From Calendula officinalis (taxonomy: Eukaryota > Streptophyta > Magnoliopsida > Asterales > Asteraceae), in assembly GCA_963853835.1 (NCBI GenBank), contig OY970821.1, positions 53,464,640 through 53,528,639 of the forward strand: DNA of 64,000 bases, in the 5' to 3' direction. Numbering within the stretch: the first letter of the stretch is position 1; every line of letters begins with the position of its first letter. Positions 45,419 to 58,239 of this stretch are shown piece after piece. The position numbers and the translations under genes are program-made. The notes under the pieces are model-generated. The model saw only the letters and a list, made by a program, of their open reading frames with translations. It did not search any database and had not been told where the DNA came from.

Positions 45419-48400
45419 CCTTCATATTTGAGCGTTGAGCCTTGACTTTTGAGCCTTGACCCTTGAGCCGTGACTTGAGCCTTGAGCCTTCTTGAGCCTT
45501 AAGCCTTGACCCTTTAGCCTTGAGCCTTGAGCCTTGAGCCTTGAGCCTTGAGCCTTGAGCCTTGAGCCTTGAGCCTTGAGCCTTGAGCCTTGAGCCTTGA
45601 GCCTTGAGCCTTGAGCCTTGAGCCTTGAGCCTTGAGCCTTGATCCTTGAGCCTTGAGCATTGAGACTTGAGCCTTAACCCTTGAGCCTTGAGCCTTGAGT
45701 CTTGAGTCGTGAGCCTTGAGCCTCGAGCCGTGAGCCTCGAGCCTTGAGCCTCGAGCCGTGAGCCTCGAGCCTTGAGCCTCGAGCCTTGAGCCTCTAGCCT
45801 TGAGCCTTGAACCTTGAGCCTTGAGCCTTGAGCCTTGAGCCTTGAGACTTGAGCCTTGAGCCTTGACCCTTCACCCTTGAGTGTTGAGCCTTGACTTTTG
45901 AGCCTTGACCCTTGAGCCGTGATTTGAGCCTTGAGACTTGAGCCTTGAGCCTTGAGCCTTGGGCCTTGAGTCTTGAGCCTTGAACATTGAGCCTTGAGCC
46001 TTGAGCGTTGAGCGTTGAGCCTTGAGCCTAGAACGTTGAGCCTTGAGCCTTGAGCGTTGAGCCTTGAGCTTTGAGCCTTGAGCCTTGAGCCTTGAGCCTT
46101 GAGCCTTGACTTTGAGCCTTAAGCCTTGAGCCTTGAGCCTTGAGTCTTGAGCCTAAAGCCTTGAGCCTCGAGCCTCGAGCCTCGAGCCTCGAGCCTTGAG
46201 CCTCGAGCCTGGAGCCTTGAGCCTTGAGCCTTGAGCCTTGAGCCTTGAGCCTTGAGCCTGGAGCCTTGAGCCTTGAGCCTTGATCCTTGATCCTGGAGCC
46301 TTGAGCCTTGAGTCTTGAGCCTGGAGCCTTGAGCCTTGAGTCTTGAGACTGTAGCCTTGAGCCTGAGAGCCTTGAGCCATGAGACTTCACCCTTGAGCCT
46401 TGAGCCTTAAGCCTTGAGCCTTGAACCTTGACCTTTGACTTTTGACCTTTGAGCCGTGACCCTTGAGCCTTGAGCCTTGAGCATCGAGCACTGTGAGCCT
46501 TGAGCCATGAGCCTTGACCCTTGACCCTTGAGCCTCGAGCCTTAAGCCTTGAGCCTTGAGCCTTGAACCTTGACCTTCGTTTTGACCATTGAGCCATGAC
46601 CCTTGAGCCTTGAGCCTCGAGCCTTGAGCCTTGAGCCTTGAGCCTTGACCCTTGAGCCTTGACCCTTGAGCCTTGAACCTTGACTTTGAGCCTTAAGCCT
46701 CTTGCCTTGTGCCTTGATCCTTGAGCATTTTGCCTTGAGCCCTTCATATTTGAGCGTTGAGCCTTGAGCCTTGAGCCGTGAGCCTTGACCCTTGAGCCAT
46801 GACCCTTGAGCCTTGAGCCTCGAGCCTTGAGCCTTGAGCCTTGAGCCTTGAGCCTTGACTTTGAGCCTTGAGCCTTGAGCCTTGACTTTGAGCCTTTAAT
46901 CCTTGAGCCTTTTGCCTTGAGCCCTTCATATTTGAGCGTTGAGCCTTGAGCCTTGACCCTTGAGCAATGACTTGAGCCTTGAGCCTGAAGCCTTGAGCCT
47001 TTGGCCTTGAGCCTTTTGCCTTGAGCCTTGAGCCTTGAGCCTTGAGCCTTGAGCCTCGAGCCATGAGCCTTGACCCTGGAGCCTTGACCCTTGAGCCTTG
47101 AGCCTTGAGGCATGACTTTGAGCCTTAAGCCTTGAGCCTTGAGCCTTTCTCCTTGAGCCCTTCATATTTGAGCGTTGAGCGTTGAGCCTTGAGCCTTAAG
47201 CCTTGAGCCTTTAGCCTTGAGCCTTTTGCCTTGGGCCTTGAGCCTTGAGCCTTGAGCCTTGAGCCTTGAGCCTTGAGCCTTGAGCCTTGAGCCTTGAGCC
47301 TTGAGCCTTGAGCCTTGAGCCTTGAGCCTTAAGCCTTGAGCCTTGAACCTTGAACCTTGAACCTTGAACCTTGAGCCTTGAGCCTTGAGCCTTTTGCCTT
47401 GAGCCTTGAGCCTCGAGCACTGAGAGCCTTGAGTCATGAGCCTTGACCCTTGAGCCTTAAGCCATGAGCCTTGACCCTTGAACCTTGACCTTTGAGTTTT
47501 GACCTTTGAGCCGTGACCCTTGAGCCTTGAGCCTTGAGCATCGAGCCCTGTGAGCCTTGAGCCATGAGCCTTGACCCTTGATCCTTGAGCCTCGAGCCTT
47601 AATCCTTGAGCCTTGAGCCTTGAACCTTGACCTTTGTTTTGACCCTTGAGCCATGAGCCTTGAGCCTTGAGCCTCGACTCTTGAGCCTTGAGCCTTGACT
47701 TTGAGCCTTAAGCCTTGTGCCTTGATCCTTGATCCTTGAGCCTTTTGCCTTGAGCCCTTCATATTTGAGCGTTGAGCCTTGACTTTTGAGCCTTGTGCCC
47801 TGAGCCGTGACTTGAGCCTTGAGCCTTAAGCCTTGAGCCTTTAGCCTTGAGCCTTTAGCCTTTTGCCTTGAGCCTTGAGCCTTGAGCCTTGAGCCTTGAG
47901 CCTTGAGACTTGAGTCTCGAACCTTGAGCCTTGATTCTAGACCCTTGACCCTTGAGCCTTGTTCCTTGACCCTTGTGCCTTAAGCCTTGAGACATGAGCC
48001 TTGACCCTTTACCCCTGACCCTTGAGTGTTGAGCCTGCTTGTGCTTTGACTTTTGAGCCTTGACCTTAGAGCCTTGACTTGAGCCTTGAGCCTTGAGCCT
48101 TGACCCTTGACCCTTGACCCTTGACCCTTGAGCCTTAAGCCTTGAGCCTTGAACCTTGACCTTTGACTTTTGACCTTTAAGCTGTGACCCTTGAGCCTTG
48201 AACCTTGAGCCTCGAGCCTTAAGCCTTGAGCCTTGAACCTTGACCTTTGTTTTGACCCTTGAGCCATGACCCTTGAGCCATGACCCTTGAGCCTTGAGCC
48301 TTGAGCCTTGACTTTGAGCCTTAAGCCTTGAGCCTTGAGCCTTTTGCCATGAGCCCTTCATATTTGAGCGTTGAGCCTTGACTTTTAAGCCTTAACCCTT

Positions 48401-51400
48401 GAGCCGTCACTTGAGCCTTAAGCCTTGAGCCTTTAGCCTTGAGCCTTGCACCTTGAGCCTTGAGCCTTGAGCCTTGAACCATGAGCCTTGAGCCTTTAGC
48501 CTTGAGCCTTGAGCCTTGAGCCTTGAGACTTGAGACTCGAACCTTGACCCTTGACCCTTGAGCCTTGTGCCTTGACCCTTGTGCCTTGAGCCTTGAGACA
48601 TGAGCCTTGACCCTTTACCCTTGACCCTTGAGTGTTGAGCCTTGAGCCTTGAGTCTTGACCCTTGAACCTCGAGTCCTGAGCGTTGAGCCTTGCGCTTTG
48701 AGCCTTGAGCCTTGAGCCTTGAGCCTTGAGCCTTGAGCCTTGAGCCTTGAGCCTTGAGCCTTGAGCCCGGAGCCTCGAGCCTCGAGCCTCAAGCCTTGAG
48801 CCTTGACCCTTGACCCTTGACCCTTTAGCCATGAGCCTTGAGCCTTGAGCCTTTTGACTTGAGTCCTGACCCTTGAGCTATGATCCTTGATCCTTGAGCA
48901 ACCTTGAGCCTTGAGCCTTGAGCCTTGAGCCTTGAGCCTTGAGCCTTGAGCCTTGAGCCTTGAGCCTTGAGCCTTGAGCCTTGAGCCTTGAGCCTTGAGC
49001 CTTGAGCCTTGAGCCTTGAGCCTTGAGCCTTGAGCCTTGAGCCTCGAGCCTTGAGTATTGAGCCTTGAGCCTTGAGCCTTTTTCCTTGAACCTTTAGCCT
49101 TAAGCTTTGAGCCTTGAGCCATGAGCGTTGAGCCTTGAGCCTTGAGCCTTGAGCCTTTTGCCTGGAGCCCTTCATATTTGAGCGTTGAGCCTTGACTTTT
49201 GAGCCTTGACCCTTGAGCCGTGACTTGAGCCTTGAGCCTTGAGCCTTGAGCCTTGAGCCTTGAGCCTTGAGCCTTGAGCCTTGAGACTTGAGCCTTGAGC
49301 CTTGAGCCTTGAGCCTTGAGCCTTGAGCCTTGAGCCTTGAGCCTTGAGCCTTGAGCCTTGAGCCTTGAGCCTTGAGCCTTGAGCCTTGAGCCTTGAGCCT
49401 TGAGCCTTGATCCTTGAGCCTTGAGCATTGAGACTTGAGCCTTAACCCTTGAGCCTTGAGCCTTGAGTCTTGAGTCGTGAGCCTTGAGCCTCGAGCCGTG
49501 AGCCTCGAGTCTTGAGCCTCGAGCCTTGAGCCTCGAGCCTTGAGCCTTGAACCTTGAGCCTTGAGCATTGAGCCTTGAGCCTTGAGACTTGAGCCTTGAG
49601 CCTTGACCCTTCACCCTTGAGTGTTGAGCCTTGACCCTTGAGCCTTGACCCTTGAGCCGTGATTTGAGCCTTGAGACTTGAGCCTTGGGCCTTGAGCCTT
49701 GGGCCTTGAGCCTTGAGCCTTGAACATTGAGCCTTGAGCGTTGAGCGTTGAGCGTTGAGCCTTGAGCCTTGAACGTTGAGCCTTGAGCCTTGAGCGTTGA
49801 GCCTTGAGCTTTGAGCCTTGAGCCTTGAGCCTTGACTTTGAGCCTTAAGCCTTGAGCCTTGAGCCTTGAGCCTTGAGTCTTGAGCCTAAAGCCTTGAGCC
49901 TCGAGCCTTGAGCCTCGAGCCTTGAGCCTCGAGCCTTGAGCCTTGAGCCTTGAGCCTTGATCCTTGATCCTTGATCCTTGATCCTTGAGCCTTGAGCCTT
50001 GAGCCTTGAGCCTTGAGCCTTGATCCTTGATCCTTGAGCCTTGAGCCTGGAGCCTTGAGCCTTGAGTCTTGAGACTGTAGCCTTGAGCCTTGAGCCTTGA
50101 GCCTTGAGCCTTGAGCCTTGAGCCTTGAGCCTTGAGCCTTGAGCCTTGAACCTTGAGCCTTGAGCCTTGAGCCTTGAGCCTTGAGCCTTGAGCCTTGAGC
50201 CTTGAGCCTTGAGCCTCGAGCCTTGAGCCTTAACCCTTCACCCTTGAGTGTTGAGCCTTGAGCCTTGACTTTTGAGCCTTGAACCTTGAGCCGTGACTTG
50301 AGCCTTGAGCCTTGAGCCTTGAGCCTTGAACGTTGAGCCTTGAGCCTTGAGCGTTGAGCGTTGAGCCTTAAGCGTTGAGCATTGAGCCTTGAGCCTTGAG
50401 CCTTGAGCCTTGAGGCTTGACTTTGAGCCTTAAGCCTCTATCCTTGAGCCTTTCTCCTTGAGCCCTTCATATTTGAGCGTTGAGCCTTGACTTTTGAACC
50501 TTGACCCTTGAGCAGTGACTTGAGCCTTGAGCCTTGAGCCTTAAGCCTTGAGCCTTTTGCCTTGGGCCTTGAGCCTTGAGCCTTGAGCCTTGAGCCTTGA
50601 ACCTTGAACCTTGAACCTTGAACCTTGAGCCTTGAGCCTTGAGCCTTTTGCCTTGAGCCTTGAGCCTCGAGCACTGAGAGCCTTGAGCCATGAGGCTTGA
50701 CCCTTGAGCCTTGAGCCTTAAGCCTTGAGCCTTGAACCTTGACCTTTGACTTTTGACCTTTGAGCCTTGAGCCTTGAGCATCGAGCACTGTGAGCCTTGA
50801 GCCATGAGCCTTGACCCTTGACCCTTGAGCCTCGAGCCTTAAGCCTTGAGCCTTGAGCCTTGAACCTTGACCTTTGTTTTGACCCTTGAGCCATGACCCT
50901 TGAGCCTTGAGCCTCGAGCCTCGAGCCTTGAGCCTTGAGCCTTGAGCCTTGAGCCTTGAGCCTTGACCCTTGAGCCTTGAACCTTGACTTTGAGCCTTAA
51001 GGCTTGTGCCTTGATCCTTGATCCTTGAGCCTTTTGCCTTGAGCCCTTCATATTTGAGCGTTGAGCCTTGAGCGTTGAGCCGTGAGCCTTGACCCTTGAG
51101 CCATGACCCTTGAGCCTTGAGCCTCGAGCCTGGAGCCTTGAGCCTCGAGCCTTGAGCCTTGAGCCTTGAGCCTTGAGCCTTAAGCCTTGTGCCTTGATCC
51201 TTGATCCTTGAGCCTTTTGCCTTGAGCCCTTCATATTTGAGCGTTGAGCCTTGAGCCTTGACCCTTGAGCAGTGACTTGAGCCTTGAGCCTTAAGCCTTG
51301 AGCCTTTGGCCTTGAGCCTTTTGCCTTGAGCCTTTTGCCTTGAGCCTTGAGCCTTGAGCCTTGAGCCTTGAGCCTTGAGCCTTGAGCCTTGAGCCTTGAG

Positions 51401-54327
51401 CCTTGAGCCTTGAGCCTTGAGCCTTGAGCCTTGAGCCTTGAGCCTTGAGCCATGAGCCTTGACCCTTGAGCCTTGACCCTTGAGCCTTGAGCCTTGAGGC
51501 ATGACTTTGAGCCTTAAGCCTTGAGCCTTGAGCCTTTCTCCTTGAGCCCTTCATATTTGAGCGTTGAGCCTTGAGCCTTGAGCCTTGAGCCTTGAGCGTT
51601 GAGCCTTGAGCCTTGAACCTTGAACCTTGAGCCTTGAGCCTTGAGCCTTGAGCCTTGAGCCTTTTGCCATGAGCCTCGAGCCTCGAGCACTGAGAGCCTT
51701 GAGCCATGAGCCTTGACCCTTGAGCCATGAGCCTTGACCCTTGAGCCTTAAGCCATGAGCCTTGACCCTTGAACCTTGACCTTTGAGTTTTGACCTTTGA
51801 GCCGTGACCCTTGAGCCTTGAGCCTTGAGCATCGAGCACTGTGAGCCTTGAGCCATGAGCCTTGACCCTTGATCCTTGAGCCTCGAGCCTTAATCCTTGA
51901 GCCTTGAGCCTTGAACCTTGACCTTTGTTTTGACCCTTGAGCCATGACCCTTGAGCCTTGAGCCTCGAGCCTTGAGCCTTGAGCCTTGAGCCTTGAGCCT
52001 TGAGCCTTGAGCCTTGAGCCTTGAGCCTTGACTCTTGAGCCTTGAGCCTTGACTTTGAGCCTTAAGCCTTGTGCCTTGATCCTTGATCCTTGAGCCTTTT
52101 GCCTTGAGCCCTTCATATTTGAGCGTTGAGCCTTGACTTTTGAGCCTTGTGCCCTGAGCCGTGACTTGTGCCTTGAGCCTTAAGCCTTGAGCCTTTAGCC
52201 TTGAGCCTTTAGCCTTTTGCCTTGAGCCTTGAGCCTTGAGCCTTGAGCCTTGAGCCTTGAGACTTGAGTCTCGAACCTTGAGCCTTGATTCTTGACCCTT
52301 GACCCTTGAGCCTTGTGCCTTGACCCTTGTGCCTTAAGCCTTGAGACATGAGCCTTGACCCTTTACCCCTGACCCTTGAGTGTTGAGCCTGCTTGTGCTT
52401 TGACTTTTGAGCCTTGACCCTAGAGCCTTAACTTGAGCCTTGAGCCTTGAGCCTTGAGCCTTGACCCTTGACCCTTGACCCTTGACCCTTGATCCTTAAG
52501 ACTTGAGCGTTGAACCTTGACCTTTGACTTTTGACCTTTAAGTTGTGACCCTTGAGCCTTGACCCTTGAGCCTCGAGACTTAAGCCTTGAGCCTTGAACC
52601 TTGACCTTTGTTTTGACCCTTGAGCCATGACCCTTGAGCCTTGAGCCTTGGGCCTTGACTTTGAGCCTTAAGCCTTGAGCCTTGAGCCTTTTGCCATGAG
52701 CCCTTCATATTTGAGCGTTGAGCCTTGACTTTTAAGCCTTAACCCTTGAGCCGTCACTTGAGCCTTAAGCCTTGAGCCTTTAGCCTTGAGCCTTTTGCCT
52801 TGAGCCTTGAACCTTGAGCCTTGAGCCTTGAGCCTTGAGCCTTGAGCCATGAGCCTTGAGCCTTGAGCCTTGAGCCTTAAGCCTTGAGACTTGAGACTCG
52901 AACCTTGACCCTTTACCCTTGAGCCTTGTGCCTTGACCCTTGTGCCTTGAGCCTTGAGACATGAGCCTTGACCCTTTACCCTTGACCCTTGAGTGTTGAG
53001 CCTTGAGCCTTGAGTCTTGGACCTTGAACCTCGAGTCCTGAGCGTTGAGCCTTGTGCTTTGAGCCTTGAGCCTTGAGCCTTGAGCCTTGAGCCTTGAGCC
53101 TTGAGCCCGGAGCCTCGAGCCTCGAGCCTCAAGCCTTGAGCCTTGAGCCTTGACCCTTGACCCTTTAGCCTTGAGCCTTGAGCCTTGAGCCTTTTGACTT
53201 GAGTCCTGACCCTTGAGCTATGATCCTTGATCCTTGAGCCTTGAGCCTTGAGCCTTGAGCCTTGAGCCTTGAGCCTTGAGCCTTGAGCCTTGAGCCTTGA
53301 GCCTTGAGCCTTGAGCCTTGAGCCTCGAGCCTCGAGCCTCGAGCCTCGAGCCTTGAGCATTGAGCCTTGAGCCTTGAGCCTTTTTCCTTGAACCTTTAGC
53401 CTTAACCCTTGAGCCTTGAGCCATGAGCATTGAGCGTTGAGCCTTGAGCCTTGAGCCTTGAGCCTTGAGCCTTTTGCCTGGAGCCCTTCATATTTGAGCG
53501 TTGAGCCTTGACTTTTGAGCCTTGACCCTTGAGCCGTGACTTGAGCCTTGACCCTTCTTGAGCCTTGAGCCTTGAGCCTTGAGCCTTGAGCCTTGAGCCT
53601 TGAGCCTTGAGCCTTGAGCCTTAAGCCTTGAGCCTTGAGCCTTGATCCTTGAGCCTTGAGCATTGAGACTTGAGCCTTAACCCTTGAGCCTTGAGCCTTG
53701 AGTCTTGAGTCGTGAGCCTGGAGCCTCGAGCCGTGAGCCTCGAGCCTTGAGCCTCGAGCCTTGAGCCTCAAGCCTTGAGCCTTGAACCTTGAGCCTTGAG
53801 CCTTGAGCCGTGAGACTTGAGCCTTGAGCCTTCACCCTTCACCCTTCACCCTTGAGTGTTGAGCCTTGACTTTTGAGCCTTGACCCTTGAGCCGTGATTT
53901 GAGCCTTGAGACTTGAGCCTTGAGCCTTAAGCCTTGGGCCTTGAGCCTTGAGCCTTGAGCCTTGAACATTGAGCCTTGAGCGTTGAGCGTTGAGCGTTGA
54001 GCGTTGAGCCTTGAGCCTTGAACGTTGAGCCTTGAGCCTTGAGCGTTGAGCCTTGAGCTTTGAGCCTTGAGCCTTGAGCCTTGAGCCTTGACTTTGAGCC
54101 TTAAGCCTTGAGCCTTGAGCCTTGAGTCTTGAGCCTAAAGCCTCGAGCCTCGAGCCTTGAGCCTCGAGCCTTGAGCCTTGAGCCTTGAGCCTTGAGCCTT
54201 GATCCTTGATCCTTGATCCTTGATCCTTGAGCCTTGAGCCTTGAGCCTTGAGCCTTGATCCTTGATCCTTGAGCCTTGAGCCTGGAGCCTGGAGCCTTGA
54301 GCCTTGAGTCTTGAGACTGTAGCCTTG

Positions 54328-54425
54328 AGCCTTGAGCCTCGAGCCTCGAGCCTTGAGCCTCGAGCCTTGAGCCTCGAGCCTTGAGCCTCGAGCCTTTAGC
54401 CTCGAGCCTTGAGCCTCGAGCCTTG
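54328..54425. repeat. Alternating CCTCGAG/CCTTGAG dimer run
   Basis: CCTCGAG and CCTTGAG alternate for about 14 units, a local 14-bp dimer inside the heptamer array, with one CCTTTAG and a few same-type neighbours. Shorter versions occur near 45720-45790, 49490-49540 and 53710-53765 in the other higher-order copies, so the dimer expanded in place. Confidence 0.75.
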
Positions 54426-55074
54426 ATCCTTGAGCCTTGAGCCTTGAACCTTGAGCCTTGAGCCTTGAGCCTTGAGCCTTGAGCCTTGAGCCTTGAGCCT
54501 TGAGCCTTGAGACTTGAGCCTTGAGCCTTAACCCTTCACCCTTGAGTGTTGAGCCTTGAGCCTTGACTTTTGAGCCTTGAACCTTGAGCCGTGACTTGAG
54601 CCTTGAGCCTTGAGCCTTGAACGTTGAGCCTTGAGCCTTGAGCGTTGAGCGTTGAGCCTTAAGCGTTGAGGATTGAGCCTTGAGCCTTGAGCCTTGAGCC
54701 TTGAGCCTTGAGCCTTGAGGCTTGACTTTGAGCCTTAAGCCTTGAGCCTTGAGCCTTTCTCCTTGAGTCCTTCATATTTGAGCGTTGAGCCTTGACTTTT
54801 GAACCTTGACCCTTGAGCAGTGACTTGAGCCTTGAGCCTTGAGCCTTAAGCCTTGAGCCTTTAGCCTTGAGCCTTTTGCCTTGGGCCTTGAGCCTTGAGC
54901 CTTGAGCCTTGAGCCTTGAGCCTTGAGCCTTGAGCCTTGTGCCTTGAGCCTTGAGCCTTGAGCCTTGAGCCTTGAGCCTTGAGCCTTGAGCCTTGAGCCT
55001 TGAGCCTTGAGCCTTGAGCCTTGAGCCTTGAGCCTTGAGCCTTGAGCCTTGAGCCTTGAGCCTTGAGCCTTGAG

Positions 55075-55123
55075 CCTTGAACCTTGAACCTTGAACCTTG
55101 AACCTTGAACCTTGAACCTTGAA
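55075..55123. repeat. Run of 7 x CCTTGAA
   Basis: Seven perfect CCTTGAA units stand here. The matching places in the two other domain C copies (near 47347 and 50608) have about four. The difference shows gain of single units between otherwise similar higher-order copies. Confidence 0.85.
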
Positions 55124-58100
55124 CCTTGAGCCTTGAGCCTTTTGCCTTGAGCCTTGAGCCTCGAGCACTGAGAGCCTTGAGCCATGAGACTTGACCCTTG
55201 AGCCTTAAGCCTTGAGCCTTGAGCCTTGAACCTTGACCTTTGACTTTTGACCTTTGAGTCGTGACCCTTGAGACTTGAGCCTTGAGCATCGAGCACTGTG
55301 AGCCTTGAGCCATGAGCCTTGACCCTTGACCCTTGAGCCTCGAGCCTTAAGCCTTGAGCCTTGAGCCTTGAACCTTGACCTTTGTTTTGACCCTTGAGCG
55401 ATGACCCTTGAGCCTTGAGCCTCGAGCCTTGAGCCTTGAGCCTTGAGCCTTGACCCTTGAGCCTTGACCCTTGAGCCTTGAACCTTGACTTTGAGCCTTA
55501 AGCCTTGTGCCTTGATCCTTGATCCTTGAGCCTTTTGCCTTGAGCCCTTCATATTTGAGCGTTGAGCCTTGAGCCTTTAGCCGTGAGCCTTGACCCTTGA
55601 GCCATGACCCTTGAGCCTTGAGCCTCGAGCCTTGAGCCTTGAGCCTTGAGCCTTGAGCCTTGACTTTGAGCCTTAAGCCTTGTGCCTTGATCCTTGATCC
55701 TTGAGCCTTTTGCCTTGAGCCCTTTATATTTGAGCGTTGAGCCTTGAGCCTTGACCCTTGAGCAGTGACTTGAGCCTTGAGCCTTAAGCCTTGAGCCTTT
55801 GGCCTTGAGCCTTGAGCCTTGAGCCTTGAGCCTTGAGCCTTGAGCCTTGAGCCTTGAGCCTTGAGCCATGAGCCTTGACCCTTGAGCCTTGACCCTTAAG
55901 CCTTGAGCCTTGAGGCATGACTTTGAGCCTTAAGCCTTGAGCCTTGAGCCTTTCTCCTTGAGCCCTTCATATTTGAGCGTTGAGCCTTGAGCCTTGAGCC
56001 TTAAGCCTTGAGCCTTTAGCCTTGAGCCTTTTGCCTTGGGCCTTGAGCCTTGAGCCTTGAGCCTTGAGCCATGAGCCTTGAGCCTTGAGCCATGAGCCTT
56101 GAGCCTTGAGCCATGAGCCATGAGCCTTGAGCCTTGAGCCTTGAGCCTTGAGCCATGAGCCTTGACCCTTGATCCTTGAGCCTCGAGCCTTAATCCTTGA
56201 GCCTTGAGCCTTGAACCTTGACCTTTGTTTTGACCCTTGAGCCATGACACTTGAGCCTTGAGCCTTGAGCCTTGAGCCTTGAGCCTTGACTCTTGAGCCT
56301 TGAGCCTTGACTTTGAGCCTTAGGCCTTGTGCCTTGATCCTTGATCCTTGAGCCTTTTGCCTTGAGCCCTTCATATTTGAGCGTTGAGCCTTCACTTTTG
56401 AGCCTTGTGCCCTGAGCCGTGACTTGAGCCTTGAGCCTTAAGCCTTGAGCCTTTAGCCTGGAGCCTTTAGCCTTTTGCCTTGAGCCTTGAGCCTTGAGCC
56501 TTGAGCCTTGAGCCTTGAGCCTTGAGCCTTGAGCCTTGAGCCTTGAGCCTTGAGCCTTGAGCCTTGAGCCTTGAGCCTTGAGCCTTGAGACTTGAGTCTC
56601 GAACCTTGAGCCTTGATTCTTGACCCTTGACCCTTGAGCCTTGTGCCTTGACCCTTGTGCCTTAAGCCTTGAGACATGAGCCTTGACCCTTTACCCCTGA
56701 CCCTTGAGTGTTGAGCCTGCTTGTGCTTTGACTTTTGAGCCTTGACCCTAGAGCCTTGACTTGAGCCTTGAGCCTTGAGCCTTGAGCCTTGAGCCTTGAC
56801 CCTTGACCCTTGACCCTTGACCCTTGACCCTTGACCCTTGACCCTTGAGCCTTAAGCCTTGAGCCTTGAACCTTGACCTTTGACTTTTGACCTTTAAGCT
56901 GTGACGCTTGAGCCTTGACCCTTGAGCCTCGAGCCTTAAGACTTGAGCCTTGAACCTTGACCTTTGTTTTGACCCTTGAGCCATGACCCTTGAGCCTTGA
57001 GCCTTGACTTTGAGCCTTAAGCCTTGAGCCTTGAGCCTTTTGCCATGAGCCGTTCATATTTGAGCGTTGAGCCTTGACTTTTAAGCCTTAACCCTTGAGC
57101 CGTCACTTGAGCCTTAAGCCTTGAGCCTTTAGCCTTGAGCCTTTTGCCTTGAGCCTTGAACCTTGAGCCTTGAGCCTTGAGCCTTGAGCCATGAGCCTTG
57201 AGCCTTGAGCCTTGAGCCTTGAGCCTTGAGCCTTGACACTTGAGACTCGAACCTTGACCCTTGACCCTTGAGCCTTGTGCCTTGACCCTTGTGCCTTGAG
57301 CCTTGAGACATGAGCCTTGACCCTTTACCCTTGACCCTTGAGTGTTGAGCCTTGAGCCTTGAGCCTTTTTCCTTGAACCTTGAACCTTGAGCCTTGAGCC
57401 TTTTTCCTTGAGCGTTGAGCCAGGAGCACTGAGAGCGTTGAGCCATGAGCCTTGACCCTTGACCCTTGAGCCTTAAGCCTTGAGCCTTGAGCCTTGAACC
57501 TTGACCTTTGACTTTTGACCATTTAGCCATGACCCTTGAGCCTTGAGCCTCGAGCACTGTGAGTCTTGAGCCATGAGCCTTGACCCTTGACCCTTGACCC
57601 TTGACCCTTGACCCTCGAGCCTTAAGCCTTGAGCCTTGAGCCTTGAGCCTTGAGCCTTGAACCTTGACCTTTGTTTTGACCCTTGAGACATGACCCTTGA
57701 GCCTTGAGCCTTGAGCCTTGAGCCTTGACATTGAGCCTTAAGCCTTGAGCCTTGAGCCTTTAGCCTTGAGCCTTTTGCCTTGAGCCTTGAGCCTTGAGCC
57801 TTGAGCCTTGAGCCTTGAGCCTTGAGCCTTGAGCCTTGAGTGTTGAGCCTGGAGCCTTGAGCCTTTAGCCTTTAGCCTTGAGCCTTTTGCCTTGAGCCTT
57901 GAGCCTTGAGCCTTGAGCCTTGAGCCTTGAGCCTTGAGCCTTGAGCCTTGAGCCTTGATCCTTGATCCTTGAGCCTTGAGCCTTGAGCCTTGACCCTTGA
58001 GTGTTGAGCCTCGAGCACTGAGAGCCTTGAGCCATGAGCCTTGACCCATGACCATTGACCCTTGAGCCTTAAGCCTTGAGCCTTGAGCCGTGACTTGAGC

Positions 58101-58239
58101 CTTGAGCCTTTTACCTTGAACCTTGAACCTTGAGCCTTGAGCCTTTTAACTTGAGCCTCGAGCTCTGTGATCCTTGAGCCATGAGCCTTGACCCTTGACC
58201 CTTGAGCCTCGAGCCTTAAGCCTTGAGCCTTGAGCCTTG

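Larger units (their letters stand above)
45419..58239. repeat. Domain C: heptamer array with 3.7-4.3 kb higher-order units
   Basis: The defining marker is CCCTTCATATTTGAGCG, found about 20 times (first near 45419; also 46741, 47757, 49168, 50463, 52110, 53483, 55547), sometimes with one change. Landmark spacing shows three long copies: GACTGTAGCC at 46347, 50073 and 54315 (3726 and 4242 bp), and GAGCCTGCTTGTGC at 48031, 52385 and 56713 (4354 and 4328 bp). Copies begin near 45419, 49168 and 53483. They differ chiefly in counts of whole heptamers. No unrelated insertion or gene is visible. Confidence 0.85.

Noticed and set aside
48496..49614. Overlapping minus-strand frames of 247-372 codons in domain C
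   Set aside because: Two frames encode the same LKAQGSR-type repeat at the same place, which shows a repeat artefact rather than a gene.
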